From Lineus longissimus (taxonomy: Eukaryota; Nemertea; Pilidiophora; Heteronemertea; Lineidae), in assembly GCF_910592395.1 (NCBI RefSeq), contig NC_088313.1, positions 5,334,501 through 5,398,500 on the forward strand: 64,000 nt of DNA. The letters are read 5' to 3'. Under the pieces are notes generated by a model, which saw only the letters and a program-made list of their open reading frames with translations, ran no database searches and was not told the origin of the DNA. The position numbers and the translations under genes were made by a program. Shown here piece by piece: positions 38,303 through 49,532 of this stretch (positions are counted from its first letter, which is position 1; every line of letters begins with the position of its first letter).

Positions 38303-39206
38303 ATTAGAGGCGGCGATGCGTAGGTTACTTATAATATCACTGCGCCTACTATAATGCGTCATATTTTGTGGTCAGAGGCATTATGTATGCCTACGTCACA
38401 GCTTCGTCGCATTACAGATGTGGTTGGGGCGCCCATTACACGACGGAGTCTACGCGTAGACATACAGTTCACGCAGGCTCGCACTGAAACAGAATCGGAC
38501 GCACATTCAAGAACTGCACGCAGACCAACATCGGAAGAAGAGAGTGCCGACTGGACATCAAAGACGCCAACGGTTGGCAAGGTGTCTCATCACTAGGAAC
38601 GCAGCGTGACGTCACGAGCTCTGACGTCACGAGCAGACTACTCCGAGGCTCCCTGACGTCATAAGAGACGCCAGCGCCATCTCCCGAATCAGGACTGACG
38701 TCACTAGCAGCAACTTCCACGCCGGTCTGAACTCAAAAAGCGTCCTAGTATAAACGCTTGGAAGCCAGTAGGCCTGCGCAGTGTTGGGCGGGGGGGGGGG
38801 GGGGGGAGAGAGGGGAGGGATGATTTTCGACGGGCTTTAACCCGCGAATCACCTTTTTGACCGCAACGGTTAATTTGAGCCCCAAAACCACACAAGCAAG
38901 CCAATTTGACTGAAACTTAATCATTTTCATCACTTTAAACACACCTTATTCTCAATATAAGAAGAAGTATATTTGAAATGGAAAATAACATTCAACTGGT
39001 ATGGTGAGACCACCCATTCGTCTCAAACGGAACTATAACCGCGAGCTGATTGGTTAAATACAGGTGCGGGACCTACAGGCCGGCCCCCTGGCTGCCATTT
39101 CCATTTCGCAAAATTCGATGGCCACCACATAAGGTAGCCTACATTTTCATTTTAACAATCGTACAAGGGAAGAAGAAACAAAATGATTGGGTCATGAAGA
39201 GAAAAA

Positions 39207-39324
39207 GTCTACAACACGCGGTATTCCGAGGCGGTCACCCATCCACGTACTAACCACGCTCGACGTTGCTTGGCTTCGGTGATCGGACGAGAACCGGTGT
39301 TTTCAACGTGATATGGTCGTAGAC
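39207..39324 (-). rRNA. 5S ribosomal RNA, unit U39, with insertion upstream
   Basis: Consensus gene with intact T5 terminator and TTATAA at 39351-39356. The array sequence ends two bases beyond that box (39358, about -34), where a 1,058-bp insertion replaces the normal upstream flank. The internal promoter and the -30 box are therefore kept, while the CRE cluster is moved about 1.06 kb further away. Spacer G11 with one GA repeat fewer. Confidence 0.97.
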
Positions 39325-39358
39325 ATTAGAGGCGGCGATGCGTAGGTTACTTATAATA

Positions 39359-39382
39359 AGCCCCCCCTCTTAGGAGGGGCTC
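39359..39382 (+). repeat. C/G hairpin at left end of the insertion
   Basis: CCCCTC (39364-39369) pairs with GAGGGG (39374-39379) around a TTAG loop, within AGC(C)n...GGGGCT. This is the first sequence inside the insertion. Confidence 0.6.
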
Positions 39383-39406
39383 TTAAGATACACGTGTGTG
39401 CGGGAG

Positions 39407-39437
39407 TATATAATGTAAATGAATGATGAGAAATAAA
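39407..39437 (+). promoter_or_regulatory. TATATAA and AATAAA pair in the insertion
   Basis: TATATAA (39407-39413) is followed 25 bp later by AATAAA (39432-39437), the order seen in the U3-R part of some LTRs. No matching LTR ends, primer site or second copy are seen, so this is only suggestive. Confidence 0.2.
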
Positions 39438-39439
39438 GA

Positions 39440-40170
39440 GAGATTGTATATCCTACAAACAATTTTTTTTGGTATTTTTCTGAATTAACTCCGTTGAGTT
39501 TACCGATTTCTCCGCGATCTTCCGGTGGTGGTTGCTATCCCATTGGTTGAAATTAATTTAAATCTTCATGGGAATTCGCTACATCATATGCCTAAGAAAT
39601 TGGCCAATTACATTAATATTTTTATCAGAGAAATATCCGTCCTAAATAATGACAGAAAAGGGTGGTTTATTTCAATTTTGTGTCAACATGATCGAGGTCA
39701 CGTGACATAAAAACAAAACAATCGCACACACCCGTCCAAAAAAGGCACTTTAAGAAAAACAAATACGTTTTTCCAGCTTAAAACCACACTGACGACTAAG
39801 TTATATTGGTCTACTCCCCAAATCTGAAGTATCAAATTGAATCACAAACTAGAACTAGCTCTATTTAGCTATAGTTGCGTGAAAAATTCGGGTGAGCGAC
39901 GTACATTCTGTACCCTAGCGGCCAATAATTAAACTACTTTCAGCCGTCTGCTCCGGTCTCGTTAGGGAGTTTTTCCCAAATGTACGCGATGATGACGTGC
40001 GCCATTAACAGGACGTAACATCTATTTTAAAATGCGTTTCGAAAGTGAATGCATGAGGACAACCCATTTGTGTCGTATATCACTGGAAACGCCCGTGAAT
40101 AAGGTCAATCACAATGTATTACATTACCAAAACAAAAATGTGTCGGAAGGAACTATATGGATGGTCCCAT
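39440..40170. other. Non-coding AT-rich body of the insertion
   Basis: About 730 bp without a convincing gene. The only open frame of note is 61 codons (39525-39710, plus), with no recognisable domain. It contains the 10-bp palindrome GTCACGTGAC at 39697-39706 (an E-box type site). Nothing else is identified. Confidence 0.4.
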
Positions 40171-40174
40171 CGCA

Positions 40175-40390
40175 CCCCCCCCCCTCCAGCAGTATGACAC
40201 AGAAGGGCTAGTTGACTGTCCACCGGGGGGGTTTGGGGGGAGCTTCCCCCCAACGCACTGGTAAAAACCTATGTTGACGGAGGGGGGTTTGGGGGGTGTC
40301 CCCCCATTGTAATAGCTGTAGTTGTTAGAGCTTGCACTTAACATATGCTCGTCGGGGGGTTCGGGGGAGCTCCCCCGACCTAAAGGGGGG
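40175..40390 (+). repeat. Cluster of G-rich hairpin motifs at right end of the insertion
   Basis: A C10 run (40175-40184) is followed by three variants of one design, two G-runs separated by TTT or TTC then a C-run: A, G7-TTT-G6-AGCTT-C6 (40225-40251); B, G6-TTT-G6-TGT-C6 (40282-40305); C, G6-TTC-G5-AGCT-C5 (40354-40376). A final G6 lies at 40385-40390. Each can fold as a hairpin with a 5-7 bp stem, and the paired G-runs could join a quadruplex. Motif starts are 57 and 72 bp apart. Confidence 0.75.
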
Positions 40391-41275
40391 CTCACTAAGT
40401 TCTTGACTATACATATTATCACTGCGCCTACTATAATGCGTCATAATTTGTGGTCAGAGGCATTATGTATGCCTACGTCACAGCTTCGTCGCATTACAGA
40501 TGTGGTTGGGGCGCCCATTACACGACGGAGTCTACGCGTAGACATACAGTTCACGCAGGCTCGCACTGAAACAGAAACGGACGCACATTCAAGAACTGCA
40601 CGCAGACCAACATCGGAAGAAGAGAGTGCCGACTGGACATCAAAGACGCCAACGGTTGGCAAGGTGTCTCATCACTAGGAACGCAGCGTGACGTCACGAG
40701 CTCTGACGTCACGAGCAGACTACTCCGAGGCTCCCTGACGTCATGAGAGACGCCAGCGCCATCTCCCGAATCAGGACTGACGTCACTAGCAGCAACTTCC
40801 ACGCCGGTCTGAACTCAAAAAGCGTCCTAGTATAAACGCTTGGAAGCCAGTAGGCCTGCGCAGTGTTGGGCGGGGGGGGGGGAGAGGGGAGGGATGATTT
40901 TCGACGGGCTTTAACCCGCGAATCACCGTTTTGACCGCAACGGTTAATTTGAGCCCCAAAACCACACAAGCAAGCCAATTTGACTGAAACTAAATCATTT
41001 TCATCACTTTAAACACACCTTATTCTCAATATAAGAAGAAGTATATTTGAAATGGAAAATAACATTCAACTGGTATGGTGAGACCACCCATTCGTCTCAA
41101 ACGGAACTATAACCGCGAGCTGATTGGTTAAATACAGGTGCGGGACCTACAGGCCGGCCCCCTGGCTGCCATTTCCATTTCGCAAAATTCGATGGCCACC
41201 ACATAAGGTAGCCTACATTTTCATTTTAACAATCGTACAAGGGAAGAAGAAACAAAATGATTGGGACATGAAGAG

Positions 41276-41280
41276 AGAAA
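41276..41280 (-). terminator. Degenerate 5S terminator of U40
   Basis: T5 is replaced by TTTCT (A to G on the plus strand), leaving only three consecutive T. The first backup T4 is at 41254-41257. U44 has the identical change at 45345-45349. Confidence 0.75.
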
Positions 41281-41398
41281 GTCTACAACACGCGGTATTC
41301 CGAGGCGGTCACCCATCCACGTACTAACCACGCTCGACGTTGCTTGGCTTCGGTGATCGGACGAGAACCGGTGTTTTCAACGTGATATGGTCGTAGAC
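41281..41398 (-). rRNA. 5S ribosomal RNA with broken terminator, unit U40
   Basis: Consensus gene body, but the T5 run after the 3' end is changed to TTTCT (plus strand GAAAG ending at 41281). The next T4 run on the minus strand is at 41254-41257, so read-through would add roughly 25 nt. Spacer G9. Same variant as U44. Confidence 0.95.
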
Positions 41399-42294
41399 AT
41401 TAGAGGCGGCGATGCGTAGGTTACTTATAATATCACTGCGCCTACTATAATGCGTCATATTTTGTGGTCAGAGGCATTATGTATGCCTACGTCACAGCTT
41501 CGTCGCATTACAGATGTGGTTGGGGCGCCCATTACACGACGGAGTCTACGCGTAGACATACAGTTCACGCAGGCTCGCACTGAAACAGAAACGGACGCAC
41601 ATTCAAGAACTGCACGCAGACCAACATCGGAAGAAGAGAGTGCCGACTGGACATCAAAGACGCCAACGGTTGGCAAGGTGTCTCATCACTAGGAACGCAG
41701 CGTGACGTCACGAGCTCTGACGTCACGAGCAGACTACTCCGAGGCTCCCTGACGTCATGAGAGACGCCAGCGCCATCTCCCGAATCAGGACTGACGTCAC
41801 TAGCAGCAACTTCCACGCCGGTCTGAACTCAAAAAGCGTCCTAGTATAAACGCTTGGAAGCCAGTAGGCCTGCGCAGTGTTGGGCGGGGGGGGGAGAGAG
41901 GGGAGGGATGATTTTCGACGGGCTTTAACCCGCGAATCACCTTTTTGACCGCAACGGTTAATTTGAGCCCCAAAACCACACAAGCAAGCCAATTTGACTG
42001 AAACTTAATCATTTTCATCACTTTAAACACACCTTATTCTCAATATAAGAAGAAGTATATTTGAAATGGAAAATAACATTCAACTGGTATGGTGAGACCA
42101 CCCATTCGTCTCAAACGGAACTATAACCGCGAGCTGATTGGTTAAATACAGGTGCGGGACCTACAGGCCGGCCCCCTGGCTGCCATTTCCATTTCGCAAA
42201 ATTCGATGGCCACCACATAAGGTAGCCTACATTTTCATTTTAACAATCGTACAAGGGAAGAAGAAACAAAATGATTGGGACATGAAGAGAAAAA

Positions 42295-42412
42295 GTCTAC
42301 AACACGCGGTATTCCGAGGCGGTCACCCATCCACGTACTAACCACGCTCGACGTTGCTTGGCCTCGGTGATCGGACGAGAACCGGTGTTTTCAACGTGAT
42401 ATGGTCGTAGAC
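42295..42412 (-). rRNA. 5S ribosomal RNA variant, unit U41
   Basis: Plus-strand T to C at 42363, A50G in the RNA at the start of box A. The same change is in U45. Spacer G15. Confidence 0.96.
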
Positions 42413-43314
42413 ATTAGAGGCGGCGATGCGTAGGTTACTTATAATATCACTGCGCCTACTATAATGCGTCATATTTTGTGGTCAGAGGCATTATGTATGC
42501 CTACGTCACAGCTTCGTCGCATTACAGATGTGGTTGGGGCGCCCATTACACGACGGAGTCTACGCGTAGACATACAGTTCACGCAGGCTCGCACTGAAAC
42601 AGAAACGGACGCACATTCAAGAACTGCACGCAGACCAACATCGGAAGAAGAGAGTGCCGACTGGACATCAAAGACGCCAACGGTTGGCAAGGTGTCTCAT
42701 CACTAGGAACGCAGCGTGACGTCACGAGCTCTGACGTCACGAGCAGACTACTCCGAGGCTCCCTGACGTCATGAGAGACGCCAGCGCCATCTCCCGAATC
42801 AGGACTGACGTCACTAGCAGCAACTTCCACGCCGGTCTGAACTCAAAAAGCGTCCTAGTATAAACGCTTGGAAGCCAGTAGGCCTGCGCAGTGTTGGGCG
42901 GGGGGGGGGGGGGGAGAGAGGGGAGGGATGATTTTCGACGGGCTTTAACCCGCGAATCACCTTTTTGACCGCAACGGTTAATTTGAGCCCCAAAACCACA
43001 CAAGCAAGCCAATTTGACTGAAACTTAATCATTTTCATCACTTTAAACACACCTTATTCTCAATATAAGAAGAAGTATATTTGAAATGGAAAATAACATT
43101 CAACTGGTATGGTGAGACCACCCATTCGTCTCAAACGGAACTATAACCGCGAGCTGATTGGTTAAATACAGGTGCGGGACCTACAGGCCGGCCCCCTGGC
43201 TGCCATTTCCATTTCGCAAAATTCGATGGCCACCACATAAGGTAGCCTACATTTTCATTTTAACAATCGTACAAGGGAAGAAGAAACAAAATGATTGGGA
43301 CATGAAGAGAAAAA

Positions 43315-43432
43315 GTCTACAACACGCGGTATTCCGAGGCGGTCACCCATCCACGTACTAACCACGCTCGACGTTGCTTGGCTTCGGTGATCGGACGAGA
43401 ACCGGTGTTTTCAACGTGATATGGTCGTAGAC
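43315..43432 (-). rRNA. 5S ribosomal RNA, unit U42
   Basis: Consensus copy; spacer G12, followed by the A-to-C variant near 44010 that recurs after U46; private T to A at about 43912 before the G-tract. Confidence 0.97.
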
Positions 43433-44331
43433 ATTAGAGGCGGCGATGCGTAGGTTACTTATAATATCACTGCGCCTACTATAATGCGTCATATTTTGTG
43501 GTCAGAGGCATTATGTATGCCTACGTCACAGCTTCGTCGCATTACAGATGTGGTTGGGGCGCCCATTACACGACGGAGTCTACGCGTAGACATACAGTTC
43601 ACGCAGGCTCGCACTGAAACAGAAACGGACGCACATTCAAGAACTGCACGCAGACCAACATCGGAAGAAGAGAGTGCCGACTGGACATCAAAGACGCCAA
43701 CGGTTGGCAAGGTGTCTCATCACTAGGAACGCAGCGTGACGTCACGAGCTCTGACGTCACGAGCAGACTACTCCGAGGCTCCCTGACGTCATGAGAGACG
43801 CCAGCGCCATCTCCCGAATCAGGACTGACGTCACTAGCAGCAACTTCCACGCCGGTCTGAACTCAAAAAGCGTCCTAGTATAAACGCTTGGAAGCCAGTA
43901 GGCCTGCGCAGAGTTGGGCGGGGGGGGGGGGAGAGAGGGGAGGGATGATTTTCGACGGGCTTTAACCCGCGAATCACCTTTTTGACCGCAACGGTTAATT
44001 TGAGCCCCACAACCACACAAGCAAGCCAATTTGACTGAAACTTAATCATTTTCATCACTTTAAACACACCTTATTCTCAATATAAGAAGAAGTATATTTG
44101 AAATGGAAAATAACATTCAACTGGTATGGTGAGACCACCCATTCGTCTCAAACGGAACTATAACCGCGAGCTGATTGGTTAAATACAGGTGCGGGACCTA
44201 CAGGCCGGCCCCCTGGCTGCCATTTCCATTTCGCAAAATTCGATGGCCACCACATAAGGTAGCCTACATTTTCATTTTAACAATCGTACAAGGGAAGAAG
44301 AAACAAAATGATTGGGACATGAAGAGAAAAA

Positions 44332-44449
44332 GTCTACAACACGCGGTATTCCGAGGCGGTCACCCATCCACGTACTAACCACGCTCGACGTTGCTTGGCT
44401 TCGGTGATCGGACGAGAACCGGTGTTTTCAACGTGATATGGTCGTAGAC
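44332..44449 (-). rRNA. 5S ribosomal RNA, unit U43
   Basis: Consensus copy; spacer G13. Confidence 0.97.
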
Positions 44450-45349
44450 ATTAGAGGCGGCGATGCGTAGGTTACTTATAATATCACTGCGCCTACTATA
44501 ATGCGTCATATTTTGTGGTCAGAGGCATTATGTATGCCTACGTCACAGCTTCGTCGCATTACAGATGTGGTTGGGGCGCCCATTACACGACGGAGTCTAC
44601 GCGTAGACATACAGTTCACGCAGGCTCGCACTGAAACAGAAACGGACGCACATTCAAGAACTGCACGCAGACCAACATCGGAAGAAGAGAGTGCCGACTG
44701 GACATCAAAGACGCCAACGGTTGGCAAGGTGTCTCATCACTAGGAACGCAGCGTGACGTCACGAGCTCTGACGTCACGAGCAGACTACTCCGAGGCTCCC
44801 TGACGTCATGAGAGACGCCAGCGCCATCTCCCGAATCAGGACTGACGTCACTAGCAGCAACTTCCACGCCGGTCTGAACTCAAAAAGCGTCCTAGTATAA
44901 ACGCTTGGAAGCCAGTAGGCCTGCGCAGTGTTGGGCGGGGGGGGGGGGGAGAGAGGGGAGGGATGATTTTCGACGGGCTTTAACCCGCGAATCACCTTTT
45001 TGACCGCAACGGTTAATTTGAGCCCCAAAACCACACAAGCAAGCCAATTTGACTGAAACTTAATCATTTTCATCACTTTAAACACACCTTATTCTCAATA
45101 TAAGAAGAAGTATATTTGAAATGGAAAATAACATTCAACTGGTATGGTGAGACCACCCATTCGTCTCAAACGGAACTATAACCGCGAGCTGATTGGTTAA
45201 ATACAGGTGCGGGACCTACAGGCCGGCCCCCTGGCTGCCATTTCCATTTCGCAAAATTCGATGGCCACCACATAAGGTAGCCTACATTTTCATTTTAACA
45301 ATCGTACAAGGGAAGAAGAAACAAAATGATTGGGACATGAAGAGAGAAA

Positions 45350-45467
45350 GTCTACAACACGCGGTATTCCGAGGCGGTCACCCATCCACGTACTAACCAC
45401 GCTCGACGTTGCTTGGCTTCGGTGATCGGACGAGAACCGGTGTTTTCAACGTGATATGGTCGTAGAC
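45350..45467 (-). rRNA. 5S ribosomal RNA with broken terminator, unit U44
   Basis: Consensus gene body with the same T5 to TTTCT terminator change as U40; spacer G9 (same as U40), private CpG transition at 45889. Confidence 0.95.
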
Positions 45468-46363
45468 ATTAGAGGCGGCGATGCGTAGGTTACTTATAAT
45501 ATCACTGCGCCTACTATAATGCGTCATATTTTGTGGTCAGAGGCATTATGTATGCCTACGTCACAGCTTCGTCGCATTACAGATGTGGTTGGGGCGCCCA
45601 TTACACGACGGAGTCTACGCGTAGACATACAGTTCACGCAGGCTCGCACTGAAACAGAAACGGACGCACATTCAAGAACTGCACGCAGACCAACATCGGA
45701 AGAAGAGAGTGCCGACTGGACATCAAAGACGCCAACGGTTGGCAAGGTGTCTCATCACTAGGAACGCAGCGTGACGTCACGAGCTCTGACGTCACGAGCA
45801 GACTACTCCGAGGCTCCCTGACGTCATGAGAGACGCCAGCGCCATCTCCCGAATCAGGACTGACGTCACTAGCAGCAACTTCCACGCCAGTCTGAACTCA
45901 AAAAGCGTCCTAGTATAAACGCTTGGAAGCCAGTAGGCCTGCGCAGTGTTGGGCGGGGGGGGGAGAGAGGGGAGGGATGATTTTCGACGGGCTTTAACCC
46001 GCGAATCACCTTTTTGACCGCAACGGTTAATTTGAGCCCCAAAACCACACAAGCAAGCCAATTTGACTGAAACTTAATCATTTTCATCACTTTAAACACA
46101 CCTTATTCTCAATATAAGAAGAAGTATATTTGAAATGGAAAATAACATTCAACTGGTATGGTGAGACCACCCATTCGTCTCAAACGGAACTATAACCGCG
46201 AGCTGATTGGTTAAATACAGGTGCGGGACCTACAGGCCGGCCCCCTGGCTGCCATTTCCATTTCGCAAAATTCGATGGCCACCACATAAGGTAGCCTACA
46301 TTTTCATTTTAACAATCGTACAAGGGAAGAAGAAACAAAATGATTGGGACATGAAGAGAAAAA

Positions 46364-46481
46364 GTCTACAACACGCGGTATTCCGAGGCGGTCACCCATC
46401 CACGTACTAACCACGCTCGACGTTGCTTGGCCTCGGTGATCGGACGAGAACCGGTGTTTTCAACGTGATATGGTCGTAGAC
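46364..46481 (-). rRNA. 5S ribosomal RNA variant, unit U45
   Basis: A50G (plus strand 46432), shared with U41; spacer G10. Confidence 0.96.
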
Positions 46482-47378
46482 ATTAGAGGCGGCGATGCGT
46501 AGGTTACTTATAATATCACTGCGCCTACTATAATGCGTCATATTTTGTGGTCAGAGGCATTATGTATGCCTACGTCACAGCTTCGTCGCATTACAGATGT
46601 GGTTGGGGCGCCCATTACACGACGGAGTCTACGCGTAGACATACAGTTCACGCAGGCTCGCACTGAAACAGAAACGGACGCACATTCAAGAACTGCACGC
46701 AGACCAACATCGGAAGAAGAGAGTGCCGACTGGACATCAAAGACGCCAACGGTTGGCAAGGTGTCTCATCACTAGGAACGCAGCGTGACGTCACGAGCTC
46801 TGACGTCACGAGCAGACTACTCCGAGGCTCCCTGACGTCATGAGAGACGCCAGCGCCATCTCCCGAATCAGGACTGACGTCACTAGCAGCAACTTCCACG
46901 CCGGTCTGAACTCAAAAAGCGTCCTAGTATAAACGCTTGGAAGCCAGTAGGCCTGCGCAGTGTTGGGCGGGGGGGGGGAGAGAGGGGAGGGATGATTTTC
47001 GACGGGCTTTAACCCGCGAATCACCTTTTTGACCGCAACGGTTAATTTGAGCCCCAAAACCACACAAGCAAGCCAATTTGACTGAAACTTAATCATTTTC
47101 ATCACTTTAAACACACCTTATTCTCAATATAAGAAGAAGTATATTTGAAATGGAAAATAACATTCAACTGGTATGGTGAGACCACCCATTCGTCTCAAAC
47201 GGAACTATAACCGCGAGCTGATTGGTTAAATACAGGTGCGGGACCTACAGGCCGGCCCCCTGGCTGCCATTTCCATTTCGCAAAATTCGATGGCCACCAC
47301 ATAAGGTAGCCTACATTTTCATTTTAACAATCGTACAAGGGAAGAAGAAACAAAATGATTGGGACATGAAGAGAAAAA

Positions 47379-47496
47379 GTCTACAACACGCGGTATTCCG
47401 AGGCGGTCACCCATCCACGTACTAACCACGCTCGACGTTGCTTGGCTTCGGTGATCGGACGAGAACCGGTGTTTTCAACGTGATATGGTCGTAGAC
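47379..47496 (-). rRNA. 5S ribosomal RNA, unit U46
   Basis: Consensus copy; spacer G12 (same as U42), followed by the shared A-to-C variant near 48074. Confidence 0.97.
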
Positions 47497-48395
47497 ATTA
47501 GAGGCGGCGATGCGTAGGTTACTTATAATATCACTGCGCCTACTATAATGCGTCATATTTTGTGGTCAGAGGCATTATGTATGCCTACGTCACAGCTTCG
47601 TCGCATTACAGATGTGGTTGGGGCGCCCATTACACGACGGAGTCTACGCGTAGACATACAGTTCACGCAGGCTCGCACTGAAACAGAAACGGACGCACAT
47701 TCAAGAACTGCACGCAGACCAACATCGGAAGAAGAGAGTGCCGACTGGACATCAAAGACGCCAACGGTTGGCAAGGTGTCTCATCACTAGGAACGCAGCG
47801 TGACGTCACGAGCTCTGACGTCACGAGCAGACTACTCCGAGGCTCCCTGACGTCATGAGAGACGCCAGCGCCATCTCCCGAATCAGGACTGACGTCACTA
47901 GCAGCAACTTCCACGCCGGTCTGAACTCAAAAAGCGTCCTAGTATAAACGCTTGGAAGCCAGTAGGCCTGCGCAGTGTTGGGCGGGGGGGGGGGGAGAGA
48001 GGGGAGGGATGATTTTCGACGGGCTTTAACCCGCGAATCACCTTTTTGACCGCAACGGTTAATTTGAGCCCCACAACCACACAAGCAAGCCAATTTGACT
48101 GAAACTTAATCATTTTCATCACTTTAAACACACCTTATTCTCAATATAAGAAGAAGTATATTTGAAATGGAAAATAACATTCAACTGGTATGGTGAGACC
48201 ACCCATTCGTCTCAAACGGAACTATAACCGCGAGCTGATTGGTTAAATACAGGTGCGGGACCTACAGGCCGGCCCCCTGGCTGCCATTTCCATTTCGCAA
48301 AATTCGATGGCCACCACATAAGGTAGCCTACATTTTCATTTTAACAATCGTACAAGGGAAGAAGAAACAAAATGATTGGGACATGAAGAGAAAAA

Positions 48396-48513
48396 GTCTA
48401 CAACACGCGGTATTCCGAGGCGGTCACCCATCCACGTACTAACCACGCTCGACGTTGCTTGGCTTCGGTGATCGGACGAGAACCGGTGTTTTCAACGTGA
48501 TATGGTCGTAGAC
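48396..48513 (-). rRNA. 5S ribosomal RNA, unit U47
   Basis: Consensus copy; spacer G14. Confidence 0.97.
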
Positions 48514-49414
48514 ATTAGAGGCGGCGATGCGTAGGTTACTTATAATATCACTGCGCCTACTATAATGCGTCATATTTTGTGGTCAGAGGCATTATGTATG
48601 CCTACGTCACAGCTTCGTCGCATTACAGATGTGGTTGGGGCGCCCATTACACGACGGAGTCTACGCGTAGACATACAGTTCACGCAGGCTCGCACTGAAA
48701 CAGAAACGGACGCACATTCAAGAACTGCACGCAGACCAACATCGGAAGAAGAGAGTGCCGACTGGACATCAAAGACGCCAACGGTTGGCAAGGTGTCTCA
48801 TCACTAGGAACGCAGCGTGACGTCACGAGCTCTGACGTCACGAGCAGACTACTCCGAGGCTCCCTGACGTCATGAGAGACGCCAGCGCCATCTCCCGAAT
48901 CAGGACTGACGTCACTAGCAGCAACTTCCACGCCGGTCTGAACTCAAAAAGCGTCCTAGTATAAACGCTTGGAAGCCAGTAGGCCTGCGCAGTGTTGGGC
49001 GGGGGGGGGGGGGGAGAGAGGGGAGGGATGATTTTCGACGGGCTTTAACCCGCGAATCACCTTTTTGACCGCAACGGTTAATTTGAGCCCCAAAACCACA
49101 CAAGCAAGCCAATTTGACTGAAACTTAATCATTTTCATCACTTTAAACACACCTTATTCTCAATATAAGAAGAAGTATATTTGAAATGGAAAATAACATT
49201 CAACTGGTATGGTGAGACCACCCATTCGTCTCAAACGGAACTATAACCGCGAGCTGATTGGTTAAATACAGGTGCGGGACCTACAGGCCGGCCCCCTGGC
49301 TGCCATTTCCATTTCGCAAAATTCGATGGCCACCACATAAGGTAGCCTACATTTTCATTTTAACAATCGTACAAGGGAAGAAGAAACAAAATGATTGGGA
49401 CATGAAGAGAAAAA

Positions 49415-49532
49415 GTCTACAACACGCGGTATTCCGAGGCGGTCACCCATCCACGTACTAACCACGCTCGACGTTGCTTGGCTTCGGTGATCGGACGAGA
49501 ACCGGTGTTTTCAACGTGATATGGTCGTAGAC
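49415..49532 (-). rRNA. 5S ribosomal RNA, unit U48
   Basis: Consensus copy; spacer G11. Confidence 0.97.

Larger units (their letters stand above)
1..39358 (-). repeat. Left part of tandem 5S rDNA array (units U1-U39)
   Basis: Thirty-nine consecutive head-to-tail units, each with one minus-strand 5S gene and about 890-900 bp of spacer. Typical unit length is 1,005 bp plus the length of its G-tract, giving 1,011-1,025 bp. The exception is U1 to U2 (1,226 bp), where a 202-bp element is inserted. Units differ by a handful of substitutions or small indels, so identity is very high, as expected of an array kept uniform by unequal exchange or gene conversion. The window opens inside a unit just right of its G-tract. 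The array stops matching at 39358, inside the spacer upstream of the U39 gene, where an unrelated insertion begins. No spacer holds a recognisable protein gene. Confidence 0.97.
39359..40416. mobile_element. Unclassified 1,058-bp insertion in the 5S array
   Basis: Array sequence is broken between 39358 and 40417 with TA present at both junctions (39357-39358 and 40417-40418), and the interrupted unit is otherwise complete: U39-to-U40 spacing of 2,074 equals a 1,014-bp unit plus 1,060. The insert is AT-rich with C/G-run hairpins concentrated at its two ends. AGCCCCCCCTCTTAGG at 39359-39374 is matched in inverse orientation by 40379-40392 (two differences), giving weak inverted ends, although 24 bp lie beyond the right one. 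No transposase or reverse transcriptase frame is visible. It may be a non-autonomous transposon with TA target duplication or another transposed fragment. Confidence 0.6.
41124..45192. repeat. Four-unit block, first copy (U40-U43)
   Basis: Contains the diagnostic variants that recur in the next block: broken terminator (U40), A50G in 5S (U41), and A to C in the flank after the U42 G-tract (about 44010). Block phase is arbitrary; the true duplication endpoints cannot be seen because flanking units are identical. Confidence 0.8.
45193..49257. repeat. Four-unit block, second copy (U44-U47)
   Basis: Carries the same three variants in the same order, offset by 4,064-4,069 bp. G-tract lengths are equal for U40/U44 (G9) and U42/U46 (G12) and differ for U41/U45 (15 versus 10) and U43/U47 (13 versus 14). 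Private changes (45889, and 43912 in the first copy) show some divergence since duplication. Confidence 0.8.

Noticed and set aside
40153-40422. 89-codon minus-strand ORF with repeated GG..PP.PP segments in the insertion
   Set aside because: The proline/glycine pattern is the translation of the three G/C hairpins; no start context, no known domain.
40322-40678. 118-codon ORF crossing the right junction of the insertion
   Set aside because: It is the array's 80-codon frame extended by chance into the insertion.
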